Assembly: GCF_003385115.1 (NCBI RefSeq)
Contig: NZ_QUNI01000013.1
Location: 83,461-147,460, forward strand
Origin: Flavobacterium aquicola
GTDB taxonomy: Bacteria > Bacteroidota > Bacteroidia > Flavobacteriales > Flavobacteriaceae
Length of the DNA: 64,000 nt
Direction: 5' to 3'
Shown: positions 48,198 through 56,337 of the stretch, piece by piece
Numbering within the stretch: position 1 is the stretch's first letter
Layout of the letters: each line of letters begins with the position of its first letter
Notes under the pieces: generated by a model
Told to the model about the DNA's origin: nothing
Database searches by the model: none
Seen by the model: the letters and a program-made list of their open reading frames with translations, nothing else
Position numbers and translations under genes: made by a program

Positions 48198-48270
48198 TGA
48201 CCCGACTGGGGCTCGAACCCAGGACCCCATCATTAAAAGTGATGTGCTCTACCGACTGAGCTATCGAGTC
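48198..48270 (-). tRNA. tRNA-Lys (anticodon TTT), copy 1
   Basis: Identical 73-base gene, first in transcription order of the Lys-Lys-Leu cluster. It is separated from copy 2 by 38 bases. Confidence 0.97.
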
Positions 48271-48396
48271 ATTTCGTTTCTTGAATGCGGGTGCAAATAT
48301 AAGGACTTTTTTTCGAAGTTTCCAAGCAATTTTATTATAAATTTGTCTTTTTTTAATTAAAACTCTTAACGCCTTAGTATGTAAGGTCTTATTCAA

Positions 48397-48915
48397 ATGA
48401 AAAAAATTATATTATTAGGTTATATGGGTTGCGGTAAGTCAACAATCGCTCAAAAACTTTCGGGAATAATAGAAACACCTTATATAGATTTGGATGATTA
48501 TATCGAAAAAAAAGTAAAAATGTCCATAAAAGAGATTTTTGAAACCCATGGAGAAATTCATTTTCGAAAGTTAGAACATACTTATTTTGTCGAATTATTA
48601 AATTCTCCTGATGAAATTATTGTAGGACTTGGAGGAGGAACACCATGTTATGCTAATAATCATGAATTATTAATAGGGAATGGTATAACGTCAATCTATT
48701 TAAAAGCATCAATTGACACATTATTTAATAGACTGGTGATTAATAAGAGCAAAAGACCTCTTATCGCAGATAAAAATGATGAGGAGATGAAAGAGTTTAT
48801 AGCTAAGCATCTTTTTGACAGAAGTTATTATTACAATCATGCACAGCACAAAGTAAATGTTGATGGAAAATCTGTCGAGGAAACGGTAAATGATATTTTA
48901 AATCTCTTAGCTTAG
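48397..48915 (+). CDS. aroK: Shikimate kinase
   Basis: 172 residues. P-loop GYMGCGKSTIAQKL (residues 8-21), the substrate-binding YIDLDDYIEKK (about 31-41) with the D-x-D motif, FRKLEH, and GLGGGTPCY (about 78-86) for shikimate binding. The RPLIA lid is near 126. It phosphorylates shikimate in the fifth step of the chorismate pathway. It converges with the phosphoribosyltransferase gene, overlapping by nine bases. Confidence 0.95.
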   Translation: MKKIILLGYMGCGKSTIAQKLSGIIETPYIDLDDYIEKKVKMSIKEIFETHGEIHFRKLEHTYFVELLNSPDEIIVGLGGGTPCYANNHELLIGNGITSIYLKASIDTLFNRLVINKSKRPLIADKNDEEMKEFIAKHLFDRSYYYNHAQHKVNVDGKSVEETVNDILNLLA

Positions 48916-49407
48916 ACTGGCATAACTATTGCCATCGTTGTCCAGAACAACATTAACGTGCTCTAATAGAGATGTAGAAAGCGATATTCCTTTAAAATCG
49001 GCTTTAATCGGGAATTTTTTGTGGTTTCTATCAACAAGAACAACGGTTTTAAACTTTTTTAAAGGAACATCTAAAAAATGTTTCACAGCATATATTAAAG
49101 TAGCTCCCGAACTCAGTACATCATCTACAAGTACTAGACCTTTATTGCTGTATTGTTCTTTTGTCAAAGAAGTAGTTATTGGAAGTTCTGGATTTTGTTT
49201 ATTGGTGTGAACTTCACAAAGCGAGATTTTGATTGGAGAAATAGCTGTTAATGCATCAGCAATTTTTTTAGCAAAAATAAAACCGTTGGCTGTAATTCCG
49301 GCAATCACTATTTCTTCATCTTCTACAAAAGTCTCATAGATTTGGTAAGCTATTCTTTTAGTAGTATGTTCAATTTGCTGATTGGTAAGAATTATATTTT
49401 TGCTCAT
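48907..49407 (-). CDS. Phosphoribosyltransferase family protein (PyrR-like)
   Basis: 166 residues. The PRPP-binding motif is KGLVLVDDVLSSGATLIYAV (about 88-107). The N-terminal part has IVIAGITANGFIFAKKIAD and the C-terminus TSLLEHVNVVLD. Size and layout match the type I phosphoribosyltransferases annotated as PyrR-like in flavobacteria. Whether it has uracil phosphoribosyltransferase activity or a regulatory role is not evident. A minus-strand -7 box TATCTTTG lies at 49430-49437. Confidence 0.82.
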   Translation of the reverse strand: MSKNIILTNQQIEHTTKRIAYQIYETFVEDEEIVIAGITANGFIFAKKIADALTAISPIKISLCEVHTNKQNPELPITTSLTKEQYSNKGLVLVDDVLSSGATLIYAVKHFLDVPLKKFKTVVLVDRNHKKFPIKADFKGISLSTSLLEHVNVVLDNDGNSYASLS

Positions 49408-49501
49408 GGCGGATTGTATTTTATTTTTTCAAAGATAAAAAAGTTAGACGAAATAGATGTTATTAATTCCTTTGTTCTAAAACAGAAGATTAAAAAATAG
49501 T

Positions 49502-49891
49502 TTAGCCTATTTCATCTTCATCAGGAATGTCGTTTCCAAATTCATCAATATCTCTTCGGTCTTTTTTGGTAGGTCTTCCAGTTCCGGTTTTTCTATAATG
49601 CTCTTTTGATAATTTTAATAGTTCTAAGTGAGCATACGCCTCGGCGGGAGTTTCATTTTTTCTGTAGATATCAACAAGTTTAGCGCCCACGCGGTTGTCG
49701 GGGATGTCAAGAACGGTTATTATTTGTGTAATCTGATCTTTTCTAAAGGTGATTTTATCAGTAGGAAAAACTTCCTTCGAAGGCTTGGCAATGATGCCGT
49801 TTACAGTGATATGATTTTTTTTACATGCCTCAGTAACCATGTTTCTGGTTTTGTAATACCTTACGCACCATAAATATTTGTCTATTCTCAT
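49502..49891 (-). CDS. hslR: Hsp15-like RNA-binding S4 domain protein
   Basis: 129 residues. The S4 domain begins at once (MRIDKYLWCVRYYKTRNMVTEACKKNHITVNGI, then KPSKEVFPTDKITF). The C-terminal tail is basic then acidic (TGTGRPTKKDRRDIDEF). Hsp15 binds stalled 50S subunits carrying nascent chains and helps recycle them. Divergent from the FKBP-like gene. Confidence 0.9.
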   Translation of the reverse strand: MRIDKYLWCVRYYKTRNMVTEACKKNHITVNGIIAKPSKEVFPTDKITFRKDQITQIITVLDIPDNRVGAKLVDIYRKNETPAEAYAHLELLKLSKEHYRKTGTGRPTKKDRRDIDEFGNDIPDEDEIG

Positions 49892-49923
49892 GAATTTTTC
49901 TAAAATCGGAGTTAAATACTTTA

Positions 49924-49950
49924 CAAAAGTAAATCATTAATGTATATTTG
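49924..49950. promoter_or_regulatory. Back-to-back -7 elements for hslR and the FKBP-like gene
   Basis: TACTTTTG on the minus strand (49924-49931) and TATATTTG on the plus strand (49943-49950) both fit TAnnTTTG. They lie 33 and 24 bases before their respective start codons. Confidence 0.55.
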
Positions 49951-49973
49951 CGACTTAAACTATACCTAAAATA

Positions 49974-51005
49974 ATGAGCAAATTTAAATTTTATATTGTT
50001 TTATTAATTGCTACAATTGTTGTGAGTTCTTGTAATAAGGATGATGATAACGATATTGAAGTAGTCCCACCTAGAGATTACGCTGAACAGTATAAGACAG
50101 AAAAAGTTTTGATAGAAACTTATTTAAAAACTAATTACATAACTGTTGTGAATGCTCCTGGTGAAACAAGAGATCAGGATGTTGTAATAGCTAAATTGGA
50201 TGCTGATCATAAAATATCAATTTGGGATCAAAAAGATTATGCACTATTAAATAGGAAGGTTAATATACATGGTATAACTTATACATTGTATTATCTAGTT
50301 TTGCGTGAAGGGCAGGGAGAAAAACCATGTAATGTAGATGATGTTTTTACTTCGTATAACGGAAAATACCTGACGGAAACTACTACCAAGAATGTTACGA
50401 GTATCACCTCTACACAATTTGAAGAAGTAATATATCCACAGTCATTTTTGAATTTATTTGGTCTTATAAGAGGATGGAAAGAGATTTTTCCGCAGTTTAA
50501 AACGGGAGATACTTCTTCAAATGATGATGGTACCATTAAATATACAAATTTTGGCGCGGGTGTTATGTTTCTTCCTTCTGGACTTGCATATTATAATAGC
50601 GGAAAAGGGTCTATACCTGCTTATGCTCCTTTGGTGTTTAGTTTTAAATTGTATGAAATTAAACGTTCGGATTTAGAGTATAATGTAATTAATGGAAATG
50701 CATTTTCAGATCCTGATGGCGTGCCTTCTTATCAGGAAGATTTTGATGGGGATGGTTATGTATGGATGAATAGTGAATTACAAGTAGGTGCTACTGAAAA
50801 TCCAGATGATACTGATAAAGATGGTATTCCAGATTTCTTAGATTTTGATGATGATGGTGATGGCTATGCTACAATAGGAGAAGTTAAAAAAGCAGACGGA
50901 ACTTATTATGCATTTGAAGATATCCCAGATTGTGACGGGAAAATACCTACTGATGTAAAGAAAAAACGACATTTAGACAAAGATTGTCATAAAATGAGTC
51001 AATAA
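49974..51005 (+). CDS. FKBP-type peptidyl-prolyl isomerase-like lipoprotein with calcium-binding repeats
   Basis: 343 residues. The lipobox ends in VVSSCNK (Cys at about 19), followed by an acidic run (DDDNDIE). The FKBP-like core is at about 90-235: YYLVLREGQGEKPCNVDDVFTSYNGKYL, IRGWKEIFPQFKTGD, and FLPSGLAYYNSGKGSIPAYAPLVFSFKLYEI, in which the P-x-x-x-L-x-F-x-x-x-L ending is typical. The C-terminus has DFDGDGY, DTDKDGIPDFLDFDDDGDGY, calcium-binding type 3 repeats. Probably a surface or periplasmic folding helper. Confidence 0.8.
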   Translation: MSKFKFYIVLLIATIVVSSCNKDDDNDIEVVPPRDYAEQYKTEKVLIETYLKTNYITVVNAPGETRDQDVVIAKLDADHKISIWDQKDYALLNRKVNIHGITYTLYYLVLREGQGEKPCNVDDVFTSYNGKYLTETTTKNVTSITSTQFEEVIYPQSFLNLFGLIRGWKEIFPQFKTGDTSSNDDGTIKYTNFGAGVMFLPSGLAYYNSGKGSIPAYAPLVFSFKLYEIKRSDLEYNVINGNAFSDPDGVPSYQEDFDGDGYVWMNSELQVGATENPDDTDKDGIPDFLDFDDDGDGYATIGEVKKADGTYYAFEDIPDCDGKIPTDVKKKRHLDKDCHKMSQ

Positions 51006-51015
51006 AAAAAACAAC

Positions 51016-51045
51016 TCCCATTCTGCAACGAATGGGATTTTTTTT
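51016..51045 (+). terminator. Terminator of the FKBP-like gene
   Basis: TCCCATTC (51016-51023) pairs with GAATGGGA (51030-51037), then a T-run. The same stem sequence recurs in the tkt terminator 120 bases away. Confidence 0.85.
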
Positions 51046-51145
51046 GATGTAACTTGAAGCATATTATTAAGCTAGTAAACTCTTTGATTGAAATGTGGAC
51101 ATTGTACTTTAAGAGAAAGAAGAGTCATATTAAAAACAAATAAGC

Positions 51146-51184
51146 ACAAAAAAAATCCCATTCACCGCGGTGAATGGGATTTTG
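51146..51184 (-). terminator. Terminator of the transketolase operon
   Basis: A perfect 28-bp palindrome at 51154-51181 centred on CCGCGG, with A/T flanks giving a T-run on the minus strand, 21 bases past the stop of the C-terminal transketolase subunit gene. Confidence 0.88.
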
Positions 51185-51201
51185 TATTTATAATGTGAGA
51201 A

Positions 51202-52155
51202 TTACTTTCTTTTGATCACTTTTTCAACAGCTTCAACAATCGCCTGATTGTTTAATTTGTATTTCTCCATTAACTGCTCAGGAGTTCCAGACTCACCAAA
51301 GCTATCATTTACAGCTACAAATTCCTGTGGAGCAGGAGTGTTCAATGCTAATACTCTAGAAACACTTTCGCCAAGACCCCCAAGGATGTTATGCTCTTCG
51401 GCAGTAACAACACATTTAGTTTTTGCTAATGATTTTAAAATAGCTTCTTCATCCAATGGTTTAATAGTGTGAATGTTGATTACTTCGGCAGAGATTCCTT
51501 TGGCTTCCAGAGCTTCGGCAGCAACTAAAGCTTCCCAAACTAAATGTCCGGTAGCAATAATGGTTACATCAGTTCCTTCGTTAAGCATAATGGCTTTTCC
51601 AATTACGAATGGTTCGTCAGCAGGCGTGAAGTTAGGTACAACTGGACGTCCAAAACGCAGGTAAGCAGGACCGTGGTGATCTGCAAGTGCCAATGTAGCT
51701 GCTTTTGTCTGATTGTGATCACAAGTGTTGATTACAGTCATTCCAGGAAGCATTTTCATTAACCCGATGTCTTCAAGGATTTGGTGAGTTGCTCCGTCTT
51801 CTCCAAGAGTTAATCCTGCGTGAGACGCACAGATTTTTACGTTTTTCTCAGAGTAAGCAACTGATTGACGAATCTGGTCATAAACTCTTCCTGTAGAAAA
51901 GTTAGCAAAAGTTCCTGTGAAAGGAATTTTTCCTCCAATAGTTAATCCTGCAGCGATTCCAATCATGTTTGCTTCAGCAATTCCGATTTGGAAAAAACGC
52001 TCTGGGTGATTTTTTTTGAAATCATCAAATTTTAATGATCCTATCAAATCTGCACAAAGTGCCACTACATTTTCATTCTTTTGACCCAATTCAGTCATTC
52101 CCACTCCAAAACCTGAACGGGTGTCTTTACTTCCTGTATTTATATATTTTTTCAT
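51202..52155 (-). CDS. Transketolase, C-terminal (pyrimidine and C-domain) subunit
   Basis: 317 residues from the ATG at 52155. A TTG-started frame (to 52182) runs through a CAATAGG tandem repeat and is not credible. Features: DTRSGFGVGMTELGQKN, a GIAEANMIGIAAGL segment with the catalytic Glu, FTGTFANFSTGR, and the C-domain VITAEEHNILGGLGESV. It carries the pyrimidine-binding half of thiamine diphosphate-dependent transketolase; the other half is encoded just upstream. Split transketolases of this kind are typical of Bacteroidota and act in the non-oxidative pentose phosphate pathway. Confidence 0.93.
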   Translation of the reverse strand: MKKYINTGSKDTRSGFGVGMTELGQKNENVVALCADLIGSLKFDDFKKNHPERFFQIGIAEANMIGIAAGLTIGGKIPFTGTFANFSTGRVYDQIRQSVAYSEKNVKICASHAGLTLGEDGATHQILEDIGLMKMLPGMTVINTCDHNQTKAATLALADHHGPAYLRFGRPVVPNFTPADEPFVIGKAIMLNEGTDVTIIATGHLVWEALVAAEALEAKGISAEVINIHTIKPLDEEAILKSLAKTKCVVTAEEHNILGGLGESVSRVLALNTPAPQEFVAVNDSFGESGTPEQLMEKYKLNNQAIVEAVEKVIKRK

Positions 52156-52172
52156 TTCTTTTTTGCTGTATG

Positions 52173-52193
52173 CAATAGGCAATAGGCAATAGG
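52173..52193. repeat. Three tandem CAATAGG heptamers
   Basis: Three exact copies in the spacer between the two transketolase subunit genes; probably a slippage tract. Confidence 0.8.
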
Positions 52194-52227
52194 CATAAAG
52201 CTTACTGCTTAGTGCTTAAAGCTATTT

Positions 52228-53082
52228 TTAATAATCTGTATTACCTCCAGTGTTATAGTTTTGTTCCAATGCATTTGCAAGCTGCGCATCATTTGGTGCT
52301 TTACCGTGCCAAGCATGACTGTACATCATATAATCTACACCATTACCCATTTCGGTATGAAGTAGTACACAAACTGGTTTTCCTTTTCCAGTTCTTGCTT
52401 TTGCTTCATTCATTCCGCCAATGATAGCTTCGATGTCGTTTCCTTTGGTAATTTCGATAACTTCCCAGTCAAAAGCTTCGAATTTAGCTTTTATGCTTCC
52501 CATTGCTAGAACTTCGTCAGTAGTACCGTCAATCTGTTTTCCGTTAAGGTCAACAGTTGCTATAAGGTTGTCTACATTTTTTGCAGATGCATACATAATT
52601 GCTTCCCAGTTTTGACCTTCCTGCAATTCACCGTCTCCATGTAATGTGTACACGAGGTGGTTACAATTGTTTAGTTTTTTTGCCTGAGCAGCACCAATTG
52701 CTACAGATAAACCTTGTCCTAGTGATCCAGATGCGATACGAACTCCTGGTAAGTGATCGTGAGTTGTAGGGTGACCTTGTAATCTTGAGTTAATAAGACG
52801 GAAAGTTGCCAATTCCTCTATTGGGAAGTAACCGCTTCTTGCCAAAACGCTGTAAAATACAGGTGAAATATGTCCGTTTGAAAGGAAAAATAAATCTTCT
52901 CCAATTCCGTCCATGTCAAATCCTTCTTTGCGATCCATAAGGTTTTGGTACAAGGCTACTAGAAATTCAGTACATCCTAGAGATCCCCCTGGGTGACCTG
53001 AGTTAACAGCGTGAACCATACGAAGAATATCTCTTCTTACTTGGATAGTTAAATCGTTTAATTGTTGTGTGTTAGGCTTCAT
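52228..53082 (-). CDS. Transketolase, N-terminal (diphosphate-binding) subunit
   Basis: 284 residues from ATG 53082. The frame is open to 53154, but the promoter at 53108-53139 lies inside that extension, so the shorter start is right. The ThDP diphosphate motif is seen as LVYTLHGDGELQEGQNWEAIMYAS (G-D-G then N, about 140-163), preceded by SLGCTEFLVALY and GSLGQGLSVAIGAA. It forms the complete enzyme with the downstream subunit. Spacing between the two genes is 72 bases. Confidence 0.94.
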   Translation of the reverse strand: MKPNTQQLNDLTIQVRRDILRMVHAVNSGHPGGSLGCTEFLVALYQNLMDRKEGFDMDGIGEDLFFLSNGHISPVFYSVLARSGYFPIEELATFRLINSRLQGHPTTHDHLPGVRIASGSLGQGLSVAIGAAQAKKLNNCNHLVYTLHGDGELQEGQNWEAIMYASAKNVDNLIATVDLNGKQIDGTTDEVLAMGSIKAKFEAFDWEVIEITKGNDIEAIIGGMNEAKARTGKGKPVCVLLHTEMGNGVDYMMYSHAWHGKAPNDAQLANALEQNYNTGGNTDY

Positions 53083-53107
53083 TTTTTGTGTAAAAGTTAA
53101 ACTGGTG

Positions 53108-53139
53108 CAAAAGTAATTTTTATTTTGCGGGGAGGCAAA
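53108..53139 (-). promoter_or_regulatory. Promoter of the transketolase operon
   Basis: On the minus strand TTTG (53139-53136), a 20-base spacer, and TACTTTTG (53115-53108), 25 bases before the ATG at 53082. Full match to the Bacteroidota consensus. Confidence 0.8.
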
Positions 53140-53358
53140 TGATTTTAAGAGCAATTTCGACCAAAATGTTATTTTATTGCAGATAGTAAATTAAAATTCT
53201 GGTTATATTTTATTTTTAAAAGTATTCTGCTGGAATTTAAATCATTTGCTTATCTCAGTATCTGATATAAAAATATTTTTTATAACAACTTCATCGCTGA
53301 TTTTAAAGGACGATGTATTGGTCCGATCTTTACTGTACTGCTCGTGGGAGGTAGACTC

Positions 53359-54303
53359 TTAATTGGCTATATCGTTTAGGGCTCGGAATAAATTCAGGGG
53401 ATACTCTGCGATTCTGTTGCACAGATATAAGTACCATTCTTTGCCGTACACAAAATATAATTTAGCGGGATGGCCTTGGTTTTTTAAATCTGTCAGCTGT
53501 TCTGTCTGGATGCCGTATAAACTTTCGAATTCATAAATTTCGGGATTAGTGCTGTATTTCTGAATTAATTTGACAGCTTCCTGCTGGATTTCCTGATGGT
53601 GTGTCGCGATGGAGCATGTATGATTTTGGGATAATAACTGGTCAACAAAATTAAGATATCTTTCGTCTAATTCTTTTCCTCTTGGCAGCGAGAGATTTTT
53701 TGGGGTTTCAAAGGCGCCTTTTACCATTCTGATTCTGCCATTTTCCTGAATTAAATCTTTAAAATCATCTGCAGATCTATGTAAGTAGGCTTGTAAAGTT
53801 ATAGAAACATTAGGGTAAGTTTTAGAGATGGTCTTGTAGGTTTCGATTATCGCATCTGTTCTTTCTACGCCTTCGGCGCTGATGGTTACTTCGGTATTAT
53901 TTTTTGCAGCTTCCTGGCATATTTCAGTCAGATTATTTAAACATAAATCTTTTGATATCGCTAAGCCAATATGGGAAAGATCAAGTGAAAAAGTAGAATT
54001 AAGATTTAGCTTTTTAATTTGCTTTGCTATAGTGATAAATTCATTTGTGGCTTCATTTGCTTCTTTTTCAGTCAGCGTGTTTTCGCCCATAAATTCTATA
54101 GAACATTTAAAATCCTGCTTGTTTTGATTTATGACTTTAATAATTGTTTCCTCAAGAGTTTCGCCGCCAATGTATCTGTCCGCTGCTTTTTTGATTGTTT
54201 TGTACAGCATGTCATTAGAAAGAATAAATTCTTTTGCTTCAGTATTCATTGCTATTTTGCGCAGCGCCTCTGCGCCCATTAAGAGTAATTCCTGTTCTTT
54301 CAT
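53359..54303 (-). CDS. Proline dehydrogenase family protein
   Basis: 314 residues, the size of monofunctional bacterial PRODH. The TIM-barrel strands are recognisable (STFSLDLSHIGLAIS, TEVTISAEGVERTDA, VSITLQAYLHRSADD, GRIRMVKGAFETPK, SIATHHQEIQQ). The C-terminal substrate-binding helix is YGKEWYLYLCNRIAEYP, equivalent to the Y-x-x-R-R-x-x-E helix of PRODH, with the first of the paired arginines replaced by Asn. It oxidises proline to pyrroline-5-carboxylate with FAD. The substituted Arg leaves room for a different substrate. Confidence 0.82.
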   Translation of the reverse strand: MKEQELLLMGAEALRKIAMNTEAKEFILSNDMLYKTIKKAADRYIGGETLEETIIKVINQNKQDFKCSIEFMGENTLTEKEANEATNEFITIAKQIKKLNLNSTFSLDLSHIGLAISKDLCLNNLTEICQEAAKNNTEVTISAEGVERTDAIIETYKTISKTYPNVSITLQAYLHRSADDFKDLIQENGRIRMVKGAFETPKNLSLPRGKELDERYLNFVDQLLSQNHTCSIATHHQEIQQEAVKLIQKYSTNPEIYEFESLYGIQTEQLTDLKNQGHPAKLYFVYGKEWYLYLCNRIAEYPLNLFRALNDIAN

Positions 54304-54404
54304 TATAGTTTTTTTTGGGTTGTATAATGCTAAAGTAATTTGCTGTAATTAATTGTTTTGATGAGGTAATGCTGAATTGGAGACTGCGGTCCCGCGCCGC
54401 AATA

Positions 54405-55244
54405 CTATTCTTTTTTACTGATATGAATAGACTGTCCGACAATTTTCCATTCCTGTTTTATTTTTTCTAAAAAGCGGATTTCATAGGAATAGGTCTTTTT
54501 TCCGTCCTTGGAAGTAGAAATTTCATCGTGGCTGACCCACGCATTATCACCGTGAATACTCATTTTATAATTGGTGTTTATCGAAGAACCGCCGGCAGGA
54601 TCGCTAATTGGGGACTGCATGGCACTTGCCGGGATATTTATTGTATTCCCTTCTGGAGTAGAGATGATAACGGTGCTGTAAGGCTGGATATACCAGCATT
54701 CGGCGTGCTCTTTACTATCGCCGGCACGCCACGTTGCCGATTCTTTTTCCAGAAGTCTTTTAATAGCGTCAGAGTCTTCGGTGTTTTGTCCGGCGCTGTT
54801 TATTTCTATCCAATAGCCATCGGGATCCTGAAAATAGATTTGTTTGATTCCGTCTGCGCGGATGGTTATCTTGCTCAGTTCTCCCGCCCAGGAGGAATAG
54901 GTGATTTTTTTGGTATTCAAATTTGCAATAAAAGTCTCAAAATCCGAGTCAGGAATCGAAAAAGAGATATGAATTGCTTTGTTTATCACTACAGGTTCCT
55001 TTATTGTAGAAACCAGATGCAGTTCTTTACCGTCGCCCATGGAGAACCAGTAAATACCTTCTTTTTTTGTGCGGTTGGTGATTTCCTGAAGGTGTAAAAC
55101 ATTTTTGTAGAAAGCCACTGATTGATTAAGGTCTTTTACAGAAAGTGCCGAATGATTAAAATTAAGCGTAATTGGAGCTGTCTCCTGTGCTGATAATAAA
55201 CTGACATTTAATAGAATGAATAAAATATAAAATGCTTTTTTCAT
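54405..55244 (-). CDS. Secreted VOC (glyoxalase-like) plus NTF2-like protein
   Basis: 279 residues. The signal peptide is AFYILFILLNVSLLSAQ. Residues about 27-150 form a VOC domain (FNHSALSVKDLNQSVAFYKNVLHL, ELHLVS, IKQIYFQDPDGYWIEIN), with possible metal-binding His and Glu. Residues about 158-279 look like an NTF2-like domain (IKRLLEKESATWRAGDSKEHAECWY, ending KQEWKIVGQSIHISKKE). The combination suggests an envelope enzyme or binding protein; the substrate is unknown. Confidence 0.8.
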   Translation of the reverse strand: MKKAFYILFILLNVSLLSAQETAPITLNFNHSALSVKDLNQSVAFYKNVLHLQEITNRTKKEGIYWFSMGDGKELHLVSTIKEPVVINKAIHISFSIPDSDFETFIANLNTKKITYSSWAGELSKITIRADGIKQIYFQDPDGYWIEINSAGQNTEDSDAIKRLLEKESATWRAGDSKEHAECWYIQPYSTVIISTPEGNTINIPASAMQSPISDPAGGSSINTNYKMSIHGDNAWVSHDEISTSKDGKKTYSYEIRFLEKIKQEWKIVGQSIHISKKE

Positions 55245-55297
55245 TTGGTTCTTTTTAGATTTTCAATGCCGAATATAGGAAGTTTATTGTTTTAAAT

Positions 55298-55660
55298 TTA
55301 TTTCCTCATCATTTCTTTCATAGTCTCCATCTGGATTTCCATTTTATGGATGATGGCTTCTTTCTCGGCTAATTCTTTTTTTAATTCTTTTTCTTTAATG
55401 GTTTCGAAGCGATACGGCAAATATTCGCCCAGCTGGGCAATAAAATTATGTTCTAATGCCATGCTGAGTTTCCATAAAATGGCAAACTGCAGTGAGTCTT
55501 TTTTAAAATATTCGTTCAATCCGCTGGGAAGTATGTGTAATGCCCGCGACACATCGGCCTTTTTAATTTTATTGTGATAAATGTGGTAATGAATAAAGTT
55601 ACCTATTAATGGATAGCGATTCCCTAGGTCTTTTTTGTATTCTCTGGCATTGCTTTTCAT
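55298..55660 (-). CDS. HTH-like protein with C-terminal coiled coil
   Basis: 120 residues. Residues about 30-75 have an HTH-like pattern (IKKADVSRALHILPSGLNEYFKKDSLQFAILWKLSMAL), followed by a charged coiled coil to the end (KEKELKKELAEKEAIIHKMEIQMETMKEMM). It resembles small XRE-like proteins common in flavobacteria. About 300 bases directly upstream are packed with palindromes that would suit an autoregulated operator region. The link is inference. Confidence 0.65.
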   Translation of the reverse strand: MKSNAREYKKDLGNRYPLIGNFIHYHIYHNKIKKADVSRALHILPSGLNEYFKKDSLQFAILWKLSMALEHNFIAQLGEYLPYRFETIKEKELKKELAEKEAIIHKMEIQMETMKEMMRK

Positions 55661-55975
55661 GTTTTTTTGTGTTTTATCTCATAAAGATAGCGTTTTTTGT
55701 AAGATATGATGGTTTAAATAGATATAAGTTGTGTTTAAACATTATAAGTATAGGTTTAAATACCCGTTTTATTGTTTTTTTTAGGGGTAATACTGGTTTT
55801 AAAAACCAATAAAGATGGTGTTTTAATGGAGTATTATTGTTTTTTAAACTAGGTCTATTGGTTTTTAAAACCAGTATTGCTATGTTTAAAAACCAGTACT
55901 GTTAGTGTTAAACACCGTTATTAGTAGTGTTTAACACTATGTTTTTAGTGTTAAACAGCTGTTTTTGGGTAATAA
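55661..55975. repeat. Dense palindrome array (GGTTTTTAAAACC and GTGTTTAACAC types)
   Basis: At least eight imperfect dyads in 300 bases: GTGTTTAAACA near 55731, a 22-bp unit at 55789-55810, its exact inverse at 55857-55878, GTTTAAAAACCAGTA at about 55883, and three GTGTTAAACAC-like sites between 55910 and 55960. No ORF or terminator explains them. They lie immediately upstream of the HTH-like gene. Confidence 0.8.
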
Positions 55976-55997
55976 CTTGAAATTGAGGGTGTCAGAT

Positions 55998-56172
55998 GGC
56001 AGATTTGAGAAGGCAGAAGGCAGTTATCAGAAGGCAGGTATCAGAAGGCAGGTATCAGAAGGCAGGTATCAGAAGAAAGGTATCAGAAGAAAGGTATCAG
56101 AAGAAAGGTATCAGAGGACTGAAATCTGCCTTCTGAAAACTGAAAACTGCCTTCTGCCTTCTCAAATCTGCC
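55998..56172. repeat. 28-bp inverted repeat enclosing 14-bp tandem repeats
   Basis: The arms at 55998-56025 and 56145-56172 are perfect 28-base reverse complements. Between them, 56021-56118 is seven head-to-tail copies of a 14-mer (consensus CAGGTATCAGAAGG, degenerating to AAGGTATCAGAAGA). A frame through it (from 55965) gives repetitive Gln/Arg-rich peptide and is not regarded as a gene. Confidence 0.88.
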
Positions 56173-56213
56173 AACTGAAATGTGAAATCTGCCCTTCTGG
56201 GAGGAAATATTTT

Positions 56214-56245
56214 TTTGATGCGGGTTTTAAATTAACCTATCTTTG
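56214..56245 (+). promoter_or_regulatory. Promoter of tgt
   Basis: TTTG at 56214-56217, a 20-base spacer, TATCTTTG at 56238-56245. The leader of about 90 bases holds a hairpin (CGCCTAT at 56273-56279 with ATAGGCG at 56294-56300). Confidence 0.82.
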
Positions 56246-56337
56246 CCGACTGATAAAAGGATATATGAAATACGCCTATTAAAATTTTGATTTATAGGCG
56301 AATTACATCTGACCCCGAAAAAAGATAAAAAAGACAG

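Noticed and set aside
47977..48396. Open frames of 127 aa (plus) and 73 aa (minus) over the tRNA cluster
   Set aside because: They read through tRNA-Leu and the two tRNA-Lys genes; the repeated PTGARTQDPIIKSDVLYRLS peptide is a well-known translation of tRNA-Lys.
52156..52182. TTG-started extension of the transketolase C-subunit
   Set aside because: It is encoded by the end of the CAATAGG tandem repeats and adds nine atypical residues; the ATG at 52155 fits the family.
53083..53154. 24-residue N-terminal extension of the transketolase N-subunit
   Set aside because: A full consensus minus-strand promoter lies inside it at 53108-53139, so it is not transcribed as coding sequence.
54528..55097. 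189-aa plus-strand open frame
   Set aside because: It is antisense to the VOC/NTF2-like gene, which has recognisable domains and a signal peptide.
56021..56118. Short tandem repeats as a CRISPR array
   Set aside because: The 14-mers are directly adjacent with no spacers, and no cas genes occur in the window.
55965..56282. 105-aa open frame
   Set aside because: It translates the inverted and tandem repeats only (Gln/Arg/Ser repeats) and shows no codon or domain evidence of being a gene.
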